DNA of 64,000 nucleotides from Flavihumibacter profundi (lineage in GTDB: Bacteria > Bacteroidota > Bacteroidia > Chitinophagales > Chitinophagaceae): positions 558,001 through 622,000 of the forward strand of contig NZ_JAIQXE010000002.1 in assembly GCF_020076305.1 (NCBI RefSeq), in the 5' to 3' direction. Every line of letters begins with the position of its first letter. Position 1 is the stretch's first letter. A program made the position numbers and the translations under genes. Shown in pieces: positions 24,942 to 33,261 of this stretch. Below the pieces are notes generated by a model, which ran no database searches, had not been told where the DNA came from, and saw nothing but the letters and a program-made list of their open reading frames with translations.

Positions 24942-25642
24942 TGGCTGAGCATTTGTCCATACTACTTGTAGAAGATGAGGAAAACCTTCATGATGCGCTT
25001 AAATTAAATCTTGAACTTGAAGGCTATGAGGTAACTTCTGCCTTTGATGGATTGAGCGCTATTAAAGCTGTACAGAATGAATATTTTGACCTTATTATAT
25101 TAGATGTCATGCTCCCTGAAATGGATGGCCTTACCGTTATGGAGACCATTCGTATCCAGAATAACCAGGTGCCTATATTGATTTTGAGTGCAAGAAGCGG
25201 CAGTGCAGACCGGGTATTGGGACTGAAAAAGGGGGCAGATGATTACCTGACCAAGCCATTTAACCTGGAAGAACTTTTACTGAGGGTGCATAAACTCATT
25301 GAAAAAAATAAAAAATTATTGGATAAAGAAAGCATTGGAGACATCTATACTTTTGGGAATAATAAAGTCGATTTCAATGCGCAGGAAGCTATAACAAAAA
25401 GTGGTGAAAGAATTCAACTCAGCAAGAAGGAAGCCATGTTGTTGAAATTGTTGCTGGAGAATAAAAATGAAGTAGTGACCAGGGAAAAGATATTACAAAC
25501 AGTATGGGGTTATAATGTTTATCCAACTACCCGCACTATTGATAATTTTATTTTGAATTTCCGGAAATATTTCGAAGAAGACAGTCGGAATCCAAGGTAT
25601 TTTCATTCAGTCCGTGGTGTAGGTTACAAATACACCGAATAG
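24941..25642 (+). CDS. OmpR/PhoB-family response regulator
   Basis: The product has 233 residues. The receiver domain (about 6-118) has the acidic pair in LVEDEE, the phosphoacceptor Asp55 in LIILDVMLPEMDG, Thr/Ser in ILSARS and Lys105 in LTKPF. The C-terminal winged helix (about 135-230) has the OmpR-type recognition helix in TRTIDNFILNFRKYF and ends VRGVGYKYTE. It is the partner of the kinase directly upstream, whose stop overlaps this start by one base. It converges on batD with only 2 bases between the stops. Target genes are not known. Confidence 0.94.
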   Translation: MAEHLSILLVEDEENLHDALKLNLELEGYEVTSAFDGLSAIKAVQNEYFDLIILDVMLPEMDGLTVMETIRIQNNQVPILILSARSGSADRVLGLKKGADDYLTKPFNLEELLLRVHKLIEKNKKLLDKESIGDIYTFGNNKVDFNAQEAITKSGERIQLSKKEAMLLKLLLENKNEVVTREKILQTVWGYNVYPTTRTIDNFILNFRKYFEEDSRNPRYFHSVRGVGYKYTE

Positions 25643-25644
25643 TG

Positions 25645-27468
25645 TTAGCTTAAAGCCTCAATTGACATTATTAAATCCTCGGCTTTTTGCAATAAACTTT
25701 CATTCACCCTGTTTTCAATTGCCGGCACATATAGAGCCCATTCACATTCATTCCAACATTGTTCTAATTGCCGAAGGTCATCCGTTGATAATCCCATTTT
25801 TGCAAGTCCGAGCAGCGCTGCAGGCTTTTGTTGGGCAGATCCCGGAAGCCTTAGCTTTTCGGCAGTCACTGCCCACAATGCAAGATCCACTGCTTTATAA
25901 AATGTACTGCTATCCTCTTTTTCGGCAGCCGCTTTGGCAGCCGCCAATGGATCCTTTCGTACTGGTATTTGCGGCATTTCAATATTAACAGGTGTTGGTT
26001 TGGTCTGGTTTCTCATATTTCTGAAAAGTATCCACAAAATTACAGCGGCCATTACTGACAGCAGGATAAAAACCGGCCATAACAGTTTGTTTGAGCTGCC
26101 TTTTTTAATGGTTTGGCCCGATGGCGGGGGGGTATTATGCTTTCGGTTATTCCCCGGGGTTACTTTTAATTTCTGCGGGTCAGTCCCAATTGTTTTGTAG
26201 GTTTTGGTAATAGGATCAAAATAACTGAATTCGATAGGAGGCAAATCATAATCTGCTGCTTCGGAGGCTGTAAAAGTATAAGTAAATGTTTTGCTGCCAT
26301 GCATGGGTGCCACCAGTTTATTTATATCTTCAGTAATAACCGGATCGAATTGTTCTATTTTTTCCGGAAGCTGCCAGGCTGGTGCATTTATAAGGGGCAG
26401 GTTTCCACTTCCTTCAACTGTCAACACATAAGTGGCGTTCTCTCCGGCTTCCACCTGAGGTTCATTCAATTTTCCATGGATAGTAAATTTCCCGACGGCA
26501 CCATTAAAAGAAACCGGGGCGCCAGGGGGAAGAGCTTTGATGCTTATCTTTTTAGGTTCACTGCTTAACGTTACACGGTGGTCTTCCCATTCCCCTGAAG
26601 GCTCAGCCATAAGGTCTTCAAACATCTTTTCAATAGACGATTTGGCTGCAGGCCCTCTTGCCTTATCCCCTGTTCTGAGAAAGCGAACGGTATTTTCTAA
26701 TTCAACCGGTTCGAGTGTTATATCTCCTTCCTGTAATGGGAATAATTGTGTTTTCCTGATAATATGCACCATGTAGGCTTTTCCATTTAGCTTTTCAACG
26801 GATGGCGCAGTCCCTTCTGGTTCAAGCATATCATATACACTGAATCCATTCATTGAAGGCCTTTTACTTACCCTGGATTCAGATCTTAATCTGGTATATA
26901 ATTTATAGGTGGCAACGATCGGCTCGCCAATAAAGGCAGCAGTTTTATCAAGGTCCAGTTTTACAAACAGGTTATTTTTAATTTTTTCATTGGCATTTTC
27001 GTTTTCACCCAATAGGAAATCTTCCTCAGCCGATTCCTGTAAGTCAGCAATACCCGGATTTCTGGGATATGGATTTGATGGTGAATGATCTGCATCGCCA
27101 ACTTCAACCACTACCCGGTTAGAATGCATTTTTTTTCCGTTAATTAATGCTGTGGCTCCGGGAATTGTTAACCGTCCTTTCCGTAAAGGCTGTAAAACAT
27201 AAGTCAGGGCTTTATATTGGGTAAGCTGGGCGTTGACAAGGCTCATCCCGGAAGTTTCCATTGGCCCCTGTAATACTTTGAAATCACTGAATTCAGGTGG
27301 CTGAAATTGTTCAATTTTACTTGCATTTTCAACTATAAATTGCACCTGTAAAATACCGTTGAGGTGAACAGATAATTCATCCGTAATAGTTGAAAAGCTT
27401 ACCTGGGCAAATAGAAATACTGGCGCCAGGAAAGCAGGAAATAATAATATAAAAGACCGGAATCTCAC
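25645..27468 (-). CDS. batD: BatD-family protein (oxygen-tolerance/aerotolerance operon type)
   Basis: The 607-residue product starts with a signal peptide (MRFRSFILLFPAFLAP...FAQ), followed by a large beta-sandwich region with BatD features (VSFSTITDELSVHLNG, LTYVLQPLRKGRLTIPGA, GSKTFTYTFTASEAADYDLP). It has one membrane helix near residue 475 (LLWPVFILLSVMAAVILWILF) and a helical cytoplasmic tail. I choose the GTG at 27468: it opens a clean signal peptide 19 bases after the SDR stop, whereas the ATG 20 codons earlier overlaps the SDR gene. BatD usually sits with BatA/B/C and MoxR; none is visible here, so the operon is split or the gene is a paralogue. Confidence 0.83.
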   Translation of the reverse strand: MRFRSFILLFPAFLAPVFLFAQVSFSTITDELSVHLNGILQVQFIVENASKIEQFQPPEFSDFKVLQGPMETSGMSLVNAQLTQYKALTYVLQPLRKGRLTIPGATALINGKKMHSNRVVVEVGDADHSPSNPYPRNPGIADLQESAEEDFLLGENENANEKIKNNLFVKLDLDKTAAFIGEPIVATYKLYTRLRSESRVSKRPSMNGFSVYDMLEPEGTAPSVEKLNGKAYMVHIIRKTQLFPLQEGDITLEPVELENTVRFLRTGDKARGPAAKSSIEKMFEDLMAEPSGEWEDHRVTLSSEPKKISIKALPPGAPVSFNGAVGKFTIHGKLNEPQVEAGENATYVLTVEGSGNLPLINAPAWQLPEKIEQFDPVITEDINKLVAPMHGSKTFTYTFTASEAADYDLPPIEFSYFDPITKTYKTIGTDPQKLKVTPGNNRKHNTPPPSGQTIKKGSSNKLLWPVFILLSVMAAVILWILFRNMRNQTKPTPVNIEMPQIPVRKDPLAAAKAAAEKEDSSTFYKAVDLALWAVTAEKLRLPGSAQQKPAALLGLAKMGLSTDDLRQLEQCWNECEWALYVPAIENRVNESLLQKAEDLIMSIEALS

Positions 27469-27487
27469 TTGGGGATTTTTTTGAAAA

Positions 27488-28186
27488 TTACAAATCGCCG
27501 AGTTGTGGACGAAGAACGATATCTTCAACGCAGGCCTGGGGGGATAATCGGCTGGCAGCCTCTATGATGATGGCAATGTCTGAGGCTTTCATGATTCGTC
27601 CGGGATCAATTCCTGCGCCTTCCCATGAAGCAGTATAGGCGGCTCCGGGCATAACCGCAGTAACTTTAATGCCATGCGGTTTCATTTCTTCCCGCAAATT
27701 GCGCGTTAAACCAAGCAATGCGTATTTACTAATACCATAAGATCCGCCATTATTGTAGGCATGTAAAGAGGCGATAGAACAGATATTGAAAATGTGGCCC
27801 GAACCCCTTTGGATCATTTCTGGTAAAAAAGAGCGGGTAACATGATAGGCACTGTAAAGGTTTAATTTTAACATCTGGTCCAGTACCCCTTCATCTTCCT
27901 GGTGTATACTGCCAGGAATAAATTGACCTGCGTTATTAATAATGATATCCGGAACAGCTGCAGAAAGTACCCATGCTGCAAATTGATCTACCTGTTGTTT
28001 ATCTGAAACATCGGCAGGCATGGCCTTAATGGTTACTTCAGGAAAGCGTTGTGCCAATTCACCCAAAGCCTGGTATAATCCGGTTTCCCCACGGCTGCAA
28101 AGGAATAGTGTATTGCCGTTTGCTGCGAATTGCTCAGCCAGGGCTTTCCCAATCCCTTTGCTGGCACCTGTGATCACAATATTCAT
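27488..28186 (-). CDS. Short-chain dehydrogenase/reductase
   Basis: The product has 232 residues. The classical SDR motifs are NIVITGASKGIGKALAEQF (cofactor loop, residues 2-20), NNAGQF, the catalytic Ser in FNICSIASLHAY, and YGISKYALLGL (Tyr-x-x-x-Lys). A typical 3-oxoacyl-ACP-reductase-like fold is expected, but the substrate is undefined. The -7-like box TACATTTA (28197-28190) ends three bases before the ATG, so it may have its own nearly leaderless promoter. batD follows 19 bases downstream and a DUF2167 gene lies 13 bases upstream on the same strand. Confidence in the family is high. Confidence 0.88.
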   Translation of the reverse strand: MNIVITGASKGIGKALAEQFAANGNTLFLCSRGETGLYQALGELAQRFPEVTIKAMPADVSDKQQVDQFAAWVLSAAVPDIIINNAGQFIPGSIHQEDEGVLDQMLKLNLYSAYHVTRSFLPEMIQRGSGHIFNICSIASLHAYNNGGSYGISKYALLGLTRNLREEMKPHGIKVTAVMPGAAYTASWEGAGIDPGRIMKASDIAIIIEAASRLSPQACVEDIVLRPQLGDL

Positions 28187-28199
28187 GCGTAAATGTAAG

Positions 28200-29129
28200 T
28201 CATTGTACGCTTGCCATCACCAGCCTGTTTCTTTTAAAAATGCTAAAACCGGCAAATCCTGCACCGCCAATTGCAAGTAAGGATAACCAGAATTTCGGGG
28301 AATGCATGAAGGTTGAGATCGAATTTTTATCCTGGTCTTTACCAGCAATCAGTTCTTTTATGGTCCAGTTACTGATTTTGTCTTTTCCTGCCATGAAATC
28401 GGCATACTGTTGCCCTTCTTCAAAGCGGGTTTGGCTGATGATAAGGGGCAGGACCTGTTTAATAGAGGGCAATTGATCCATTGTAGCAACGGCGTTAATT
28501 TTAATGACCCCAGATCTTCCCAGCAGGCGCAGGTTATAATTCAGGATTTCTTCATCACTGCCGTTTACTGCTATCTTATTTGCCCAGTATAATGCTTTTT
28601 TATATTTGTCATAGTATGGTACAAGTACCCATTCCTTCACCGTCATGGTATTTACGCCATGGGAAATCCTATTCTCATTGTTGATTTCCATGTTGTTCTG
28701 GAGCGTGCTTAATAAATCGGCATGGTCAAGGTCTGTGTCTTTATTGTCCTGAACATATCCCAGGTCACTGTAACTAAGTACGAAACTGTAATCATTAGTC
28801 AGGCGGGAAACCTTGAATCCATTTTTTACCAGCATACCGTAAACGTCCTTGTCCTCCAGATTCCCCCAAAGATCTTCCAGGATAAAGCGGGTTTGCTCGG
28901 CATTAATGAATTGAAATCCTTCCGGTACGGTAAGTTTAATGTGTCCATTTGCCAGTGATATTTGCCCGGTCTGGAAAGTTATTTTACTTTCCAGTGAATC
29001 AAGTTGTTTATTGAATCTCTTGTAAAGTATAGCTTCATCCTTTGGCTGAATTGCTGAGCTATCAGTAGGGTCGGCCATTGAGGAAAGGGAGAACAATAAG
29101 ATGGCTCCGGTGAAAAAGGATTTGGACAT
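28200..29129 (-). CDS. DUF2167-family membrane protein
   Basis: The 309-residue product has a signal peptide (1-19, ending SSMA), a soluble region with the DUF2167 pattern (GQISLANGHIKLTVPEGFQF, WGNLEDKDVYGMLV, VKEWVLVPYYDKYKKALYWA), and a C-terminal membrane helix (FWLSLLAIGGAGFAGFSIF, about 283-301) with a basic tail. It should be attached to the inner membrane with its domain outside the cytoplasm. The biochemical function of DUF2167 proteins is not known. It is divergent from yjjG (81 bases between start codons) and is followed by the SDR gene. The family match is my recognition of conserved segments. Confidence 0.75.
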   Translation of the reverse strand: MSKSFFTGAILLFSLSSMADPTDSSAIQPKDEAILYKRFNKQLDSLESKITFQTGQISLANGHIKLTVPEGFQFINAEQTRFILEDLWGNLEDKDVYGMLVKNGFKVSRLTNDYSFVLSYSDLGYVQDNKDTDLDHADLLSTLQNNMEINNENRISHGVNTMTVKEWVLVPYYDKYKKALYWANKIAVNGSDEEILNYNLRLLGRSGVIKINAVATMDQLPSIKQVLPLIISQTRFEEGQQYADFMAGKDKISNWTIKELIAGKDQDKNSISTFMHSPKFWLSLLAIGGAGFAGFSIFKRNRLVMASVQ

Positions 29130-29193
29130 TGCTGGTTTGGTTTAAGGGTATTGGTTTCTATTATTTTCAGCGTTGTGATTATTTTCCTTAGGC

Positions 29194-29201
29194 TACCTTT
29201 G
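29194..29201 (+). promoter_or_regulatory. -7 promoter box TACCTTTG for yjjG, with a TTG -33 candidate
   Basis: An exact consensus match nine bases before the ATG. A TTG at 29173-29175, 18 bases upstream of the box, fits the -33 element, making this the best complete Bacteroidota promoter in the window. Confidence 0.65.
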
Positions 29202-29210
29202 CACCGCAAT

Positions 29211-29909
29211 ATGAAAAAATATCAGCACCTTTTCTTTGACCTCGATCATACACTTTGGGATTTTGATACAAATGCCCGGCAAACACTTGAAAATCTGTAT
29301 GTTACGCTTAATCTGAAAGACCGTGGCGTAACTGATTTCGAGGTATTTTACAGGCAATACGTTCTGCACAATGATAAATTATGGGAGCGTTACAGAAATG
29401 GGTTTATTAAGGTTGATGAACTCCGCTGGAAACGCATGTGGCATACCTTGTTGGATTTCAAGATTGGCGACGACAAGCTGGCGCGGCAAATGAGTGATGA
29501 TTTCATCCATTTATTACCTACCAGAAAGGCGCTTTTCCCTTATACCATCGAGCTGTTACACTACCTGCGTGATAAAGGGTATCAGCTACACTTGATCACC
29601 AACGGTTTTCAAGAAACGCAGCTTAGCAAATTAAAGTATGCGGAAATCGATGGATTTTTTGGAAAAGTCATTACATCTGAAGGTAGTAATAGCCTGAAAC
29701 CCCATAGGGAGATTTTTGATTATGCCATTAAGACCTCCGGGGCTGAACGGGAAACAAGTATTATGATTGGTGATAATATTGAAATAGATATTGTAGGTGC
29801 AAAAAATGCCGGTCTTGACCAGGTATTTGTGAACCATTTGAATGAAATCCCGGCTATTGAACCAACCTTTACAGTGTATTCTTTAAAAGAAATGGAACGG
29901 GTGTTTTGA
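29211..29909 (+). CDS. yjjG: YjjG-family noncanonical pyrimidine nucleotidase (HAD)
   Basis: The product has 232 residues. HAD motif I is HLFFDLDHTLWDFDTNA (nucleophile and acid Asp), motif II LITNGF, motif III Lys in SLKPHREIF, and motif IV MIGDNIEIDIVGAKNAGLD. The WDFD continuation of motif I is typical of the YjjG branch, which hydrolyses noncanonical pyrimidine nucleoside monophosphates and so cleans the nucleotide pool. The start is fixed at 29211 by the -7 box ending nine bases upstream; an upstream extension to 29151 lacks family sequence. It is convergent with the decarboxylase gene (12 bases between). Confidence 0.88.
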   Translation: MKKYQHLFFDLDHTLWDFDTNARQTLENLYVTLNLKDRGVTDFEVFYRQYVLHNDKLWERYRNGFIKVDELRWKRMWHTLLDFKIGDDKLARQMSDDFIHLLPTRKALFPYTIELLHYLRDKGYQLHLITNGFQETQLSKLKYAEIDGFFGKVITSEGSNSLKPHREIFDYAIKTSGAERETSIMIGDNIEIDIVGAKNAGLDQVFVNHLNEIPAIEPTFTVYSLKEMERVF

Positions 29910-29921
29910 ATTATGAATGAT

Positions 29922-30581
29922 TCACGATAAAGTCGCCAGCACAGTCACGCCTCCCTTAACTGCCTGGTTAAGGGATACATTTACCTTGGTCCCGACCGGC
30001 AATAATATATCCACACGGCTACCGAATTTAATAAAGCCCAGCTCCTCATTTTGCATCACATTCATACCCGGTTGTAAATAATTAACTATCCTTTTTGCTA
30101 CCGCTCCTGCAATTTGCTTAACCAGGATTTTTGTATCGCCTTTTTGCAAAACGACGCTGTGGCGTTCGTTTTCAGTAGAAGATTTGGGGTGCCATGCCAC
30201 CAGGAATTTGCCTTTGTGGTATTGGCTATAAATTACCTCCCCAGACATCGGGTTTCGGTTAACGTGGACGTTTGCCGGACTCATAAAAATGCTCACCTGC
30301 AGGCGCTTGTCCTTAAAATATTCTATGTCGGTCATTTCTTCAATAACCACAACTTTTCCATCGGCCGGACAAATAAGCTTGTTGTCATCAAATGTCATGA
30401 CACGATTGGGTATCCTGAAAAATGATATGATGAAAAGAAGTAAACCAAGCAATACCATGAAAATAAGCCAGCTCAGCCAGGGGAAACTTGCGCTTATAAA
30501 GAAAAAAGAAAAAACGTTCAAAAATGAAAAGATCAGGGTGGCAATCGCTATAGATTTATAGCCTTCCTTATGAATGGTCAT
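29922..30581 (-). CDS. psd: Short phosphatidylserine decarboxylase-family protein
   Basis: The product has 219 residues. Two membrane helices lie near residues 8-25 and 30-50. The catalytic domain follows, with LICPADGKVVVIEEMT, the metal/substrate motif SIFMSPANVHVNRNP and the self-cleavage site in LGFIKFGSRVDILLP, where the Ser of GS becomes the pyruvoyl group. This is the short (about 220-residue) archaeal/Bacteroidota type that makes phosphatidylethanolamine. pssA, its usual partner, is not in the window. The start at 30581 is supported by the -7 box at 30606-30599, which lies 17 bases upstream; the frame extends to 30641 without family sequence. Confidence is high. Confidence 0.9.
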   Translation of the reverse strand: MTIHKEGYKSIAIATLIFSFLNVFSFFFISASFPWLSWLIFMVLLGLLLFIISFFRIPNRVMTFDDNKLICPADGKVVVIEEMTDIEYFKDKRLQVSIFMSPANVHVNRNPMSGEVIYSQYHKGKFLVAWHPKSSTENERHSVVLQKGDTKILVKQIAGAVAKRIVNYLQPGMNVMQNEELGFIKFGSRVDILLPVGTKVNVSLNQAVKGGVTVLATLS

Positions 30582-30598
30582 GTTAATCAGTTGTACTG

Positions 30599-30606
30599 CA
30601 AAAGTA
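30599..30606 (-). promoter_or_regulatory. -7 promoter box TACTTTTG for the phosphatidylserine decarboxylase gene
   Basis: An exact consensus match on the minus strand, 17 bases before the ATG at 30581. It is divergent from the box at 30646. Confidence 0.55.
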
Positions 30607-30645
30607 GTATTCCCGATAATTAACGGTATAAAACAGTTCAATTAT

Positions 30646-30652
30646 TATCTTG
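30646..30652 (+). promoter_or_regulatory. Near-consensus -7 box TATCTTG for the ureohydrolase-family gene
   Basis: The box is one T short of TAnnTTTG and ends five bases before the ATG at 30658. The flanks (CAGTTC before, GCAG after) resemble those of the pheS promoter. Confidence 0.45.
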
Positions 30653-30657
30653 CAGCC

Positions 30658-31797
30658 ATGAATGACCTGCAACATTTAACCGACTACCTGAATCCTGTTT
30701 CATTGTCAGAATTGAGCGGTGATGAGGGATTCCGGTCGGGACAAATTGGAAAACACATCAGAATATTTGAGGAAGATAAGTTTCCTGACCTTGCCGAGGC
30801 CGACCTTGTACTTGTAGGATGTGGTGAAGAACGCGGTCTTGGAATGGGCAGGCCCTTTTCTTCTGCCCCGGACCGGATAAGGCATGAATTGTTTTCCTGT
30901 TTCTTCTGGCACAACGACATCCAGCTTGCAGATATTGGCAATATTAAAGCCGGCGAATCACTGGCAGACACATACGCAGCATTAAAAATCGTGATAAAGG
31001 AATTGACCGAAGCCGGTAAAACCGTGCTTATTCTCGGCGGTGCGCATGACCTGACCCTTGCCCAATACCACGCATATGCCGATAAGAAACAAATAATTGA
31101 AGCCGCCTGTATCGATGCCAGGATAGACCTGGATATGGATGCATTGCCGCAGGCAGAGCATTTCCTGATGGAAATACTTACCGGAGAACCCAATTTCGTA
31201 AAGCATTACAGCCATCTGGCTTTCCAGAGCTATTACGTTCATCCATATATGCTGGAAAATATGGATAAACTCAGGTTTGATTGTTTCAGGGTTGGACAAA
31301 TAAAAGAACAGATAGATGAAATGGAACCTGTGCTCCGAAACTGCCAGTTGGTGAGTTTCGATCTGTCTGCTATCGCTCATGCTTATGCGCCTGGGTCAGC
31401 AATATCACCAAATGGTCTGAATGGTGAAGAGGCCTGCGTACTTGCCAGGTTTGCAGGTATGAGTCCGTATGTTTCCAGCTTTGGTATTTACGGTTACCAG
31501 CCTGCTGCAGACCAGCAGCAACTTACTGCTAAACAAATCAGTCAAATGATCTGGTATTTTATAGACGGCAGGAGCAAAGGTAAAAGGGAAGCACCCTTGA
31601 AAGAGAAGGAAGCATTTTTCGAATACCATACCGCCTTCGCAGAAGTGGATTCTGTGTTCCTTCAAAGCAAAAAAACCGGAAGGTGGTGGATGCAATTGCC
31701 AGACCAGCGATTTATTGCCTGTTCTTACAAGGATTATATAATTGCCAGCAATAATGATATTCCAGAACGTTGGCTTCGGGCCCAGGAAAGGAATTGA
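30658..31797 (+). CDS. Arginase/formimidoylglutamase-fold protein with altered metal site
   Basis: The 379-residue product keeps the ureohydrolase framework: LVGCGEERGLGMGRPFSSAP in the N-terminal part, LILGGAHDLTLAQY (first metal His) and the strand AACIDARIDLDMD. The canonical DAHxD reads DARID, so the second metal His is Arg. The canonical SxDxDxxDP reads SFDLSAIAHAYAP, so the second Asp is Ser. Two of six manganese ligands are therefore missing. It may be non-catalytic, use one metal, or act on another substrate. Databases commonly call such Bacteroidota proteins formimidoylglutamase, but no hut genes are nearby. ATG 30658 is chosen from the box five bases upstream; the frame opens at 30574. 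Confidence 0.75.
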   Translation: MNDLQHLTDYLNPVSLSELSGDEGFRSGQIGKHIRIFEEDKFPDLAEADLVLVGCGEERGLGMGRPFSSAPDRIRHELFSCFFWHNDIQLADIGNIKAGESLADTYAALKIVIKELTEAGKTVLILGGAHDLTLAQYHAYADKKQIIEAACIDARIDLDMDALPQAEHFLMEILTGEPNFVKHYSHLAFQSYYVHPYMLENMDKLRFDCFRVGQIKEQIDEMEPVLRNCQLVSFDLSAIAHAYAPGSAISPNGLNGEEACVLARFAGMSPYVSSFGIYGYQPAADQQQLTAKQISQMIWYFIDGRSKGKREAPLKEKEAFFEYHTAFAEVDSVFLQSKKTGRWWMQLPDQRFIACSYKDYIIASNNDIPERWLRAQERN

Positions 31798-31825
31798 TAA
31801 AATCCAGATTCATTACATTTGAAAA

Positions 31826-33169
31826 ATGCGATCTAATTTTCTTCAGACAGCAGCGGCATTATCCGTATCGGCAATTATGCTTGCCTGCTCACCATCCAGG
31901 CAACTTAACCGATCGGCACATTCCCTTTTAATAGATAAGGAAGGTTTGAAGCAATCACATGTGGGGATTAGTATTTTTGATGAGGACAAAGGCAAGTTCC
32001 TCTATAATTATCAGGCTGAAAAGTATTTTGTTCCCGCAAGCAATACAAAATTATTCAGTCTATACGCCGCCCTTCAATATTTAGGCGACTCCCTTCCCGG
32101 CATCAGGTATTTTGAAACACCCGATAGTATTTACCTCCAACCCGCTGGCGATCCAACTTTATTGCATCCTGATTTTAAACGTCAGCCAGTAATTGACTGG
32201 ATGAAAGGAACCCCAAAGGAACTGGTTATCAGTGATGAAAACTGGAATGAAAAGCCATTGGGGTATGGGTGGGCATGGGACGATTACAATAGCGGCTATA
32301 TGGCAGAAAGAAGTTCTCTCCCGGTTTATGGGAATGTAGTCAAATGGACCCAGGTGGTCGAAAAAACCACAAATGCTGAAGGGAAAATGGTTGATGATGC
32401 GTTTATTTATTCGGAGCCGGAAGTGTCCTGGAAACTGCAGTTTAACCCTTCCAAGGGGAATAATTTTGTGGTCTCGCGTGATCAAAATGACAATATTTTT
32501 CATGTTACAGAAGGCAAAGAAATCCTCCGCACAATTGAAGTTCCATTTGTAACCAACGGGGTGCTTTCTGCCCTTGACCTGTTGCGCGACACCCTGGGGA
32601 AATCTATAATATATATACCCGGACAAAAAACAAAACCACCAAATAAGATCAGGTTTTCCCAACCAACAGACTCCATGCTTGTGCCTATGATGCATCGTAG
32701 TGATAATTTATTTGCCGAACAGTCGTTGCTAATGGTATCTCAAAAACTGTTGCAGCAGATGGATACCCAGAAAATTATTGATACACTGCTAAAAACAGAC
32801 CTTAAAGACCTGCCCCAGGCTCCCCGATGGGTAGATGGTAGCGGCTTGAGCCGGTATAACCAGTTTTCCCCCCGGGATTTTGTTTGGATATTAAGGAAAA
32901 TGGACAAGGATTTTTCCAGGAAAAGGCTTGAAACCATTTTGCCCGGAGCCAATGAAGGCACATTGGCCGGTTACTATAAGGATATGCCCGGGGCAATTTT
33001 TGCAAAAACCGGTTCATTAAGCGGACAGGTTGCAATTAGCGGATTCCTGCATACTAAAAGGGGGAAAAACCTGCTTTTTTCAGTATTGGTTAATAACCAT
33101 TTTACCAGTGCAGCCACTGTTCGCCGCTGTGTTGAATCTTTTCTGAAAAATATTTATCTGACCTATTAG
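31826..33169 (+). CDS. dacB: D-alanyl-D-alanine carboxypeptidase/endopeptidase (PBP4, peptidase S13)
   Basis: The product has 447 residues. A lipoprotein signal ends in SAIMLAC with lipidated Cys21, so the protein is membrane-tethered. The S13 triad is present: Ser72-x-x-Lys75 in VPASNTKLFSLYAAL, SxN in MHRSDNLFAEQ, and KTG in IFAKTGSLSGQ. The enzyme trims or cleaves D-Ala cross-links in peptidoglycan. It is somewhat shorter than E. coli DacB (477). It is followed by mutL and then a GH3/serine-hydrolase fusion, so peptidoglycan genes flank mutL here. Confidence is high. Confidence 0.91.
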   Translation: MRSNFLQTAAALSVSAIMLACSPSRQLNRSAHSLLIDKEGLKQSHVGISIFDEDKGKFLYNYQAEKYFVPASNTKLFSLYAALQYLGDSLPGIRYFETPDSIYLQPAGDPTLLHPDFKRQPVIDWMKGTPKELVISDENWNEKPLGYGWAWDDYNSGYMAERSSLPVYGNVVKWTQVVEKTTNAEGKMVDDAFIYSEPEVSWKLQFNPSKGNNFVVSRDQNDNIFHVTEGKEILRTIEVPFVTNGVLSALDLLRDTLGKSIIYIPGQKTKPPNKIRFSQPTDSMLVPMMHRSDNLFAEQSLLMVSQKLLQQMDTQKIIDTLLKTDLKDLPQAPRWVDGSGLSRYNQFSPRDFVWILRKMDKDFSRKRLETILPGANEGTLAGYYKDMPGAIFAKTGSLSGQVAISGFLHTKRGKNLLFSVLVNNHFTSAATVRRCVESFLKNIYLTY

Positions 33170-33232
33170 AAATTACCATTTTGAATGCCTTCCCACAGTA
33201 AACCAACTTCGGGGGCTAAGCGGCAGGTTCCT

Positions 33233-33240
33233 TACCTTTG
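33233..33240 (+). promoter_or_regulatory. -7 promoter box TACCTTTG for mutL
   Basis: An exact consensus match 21 bases before the GTG start. The 35 bases 33209-33243 match the pheS promoter region at 28 positions. It lies across the first codon of a longer open frame (TTG 33238), which is therefore not the start. Confidence 0.6.
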
Positions 33241-33261
33241 CAGCTGAAAAGAGAGAAAATA

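Noticed and set aside
30684-31193. 169-codon antisense frame opposite the ureohydrolase gene
   Set aside because: Composition is that of a reverse-complement shadow (Ser/Pro/Arg rich), with no promoter or homology pattern.
32159-32695. 178-codon minus-strand frame opposite dacB
   Set aside because: The plus-strand frame is a complete PBP4 with all motifs; the antisense product has no plausible structure.
33238-33261. Longer mutL starting at TTG 33238
   Set aside because: The TTG is inside the TACCTTTG promoter box; GTG 33262 gives the normal family N terminus.
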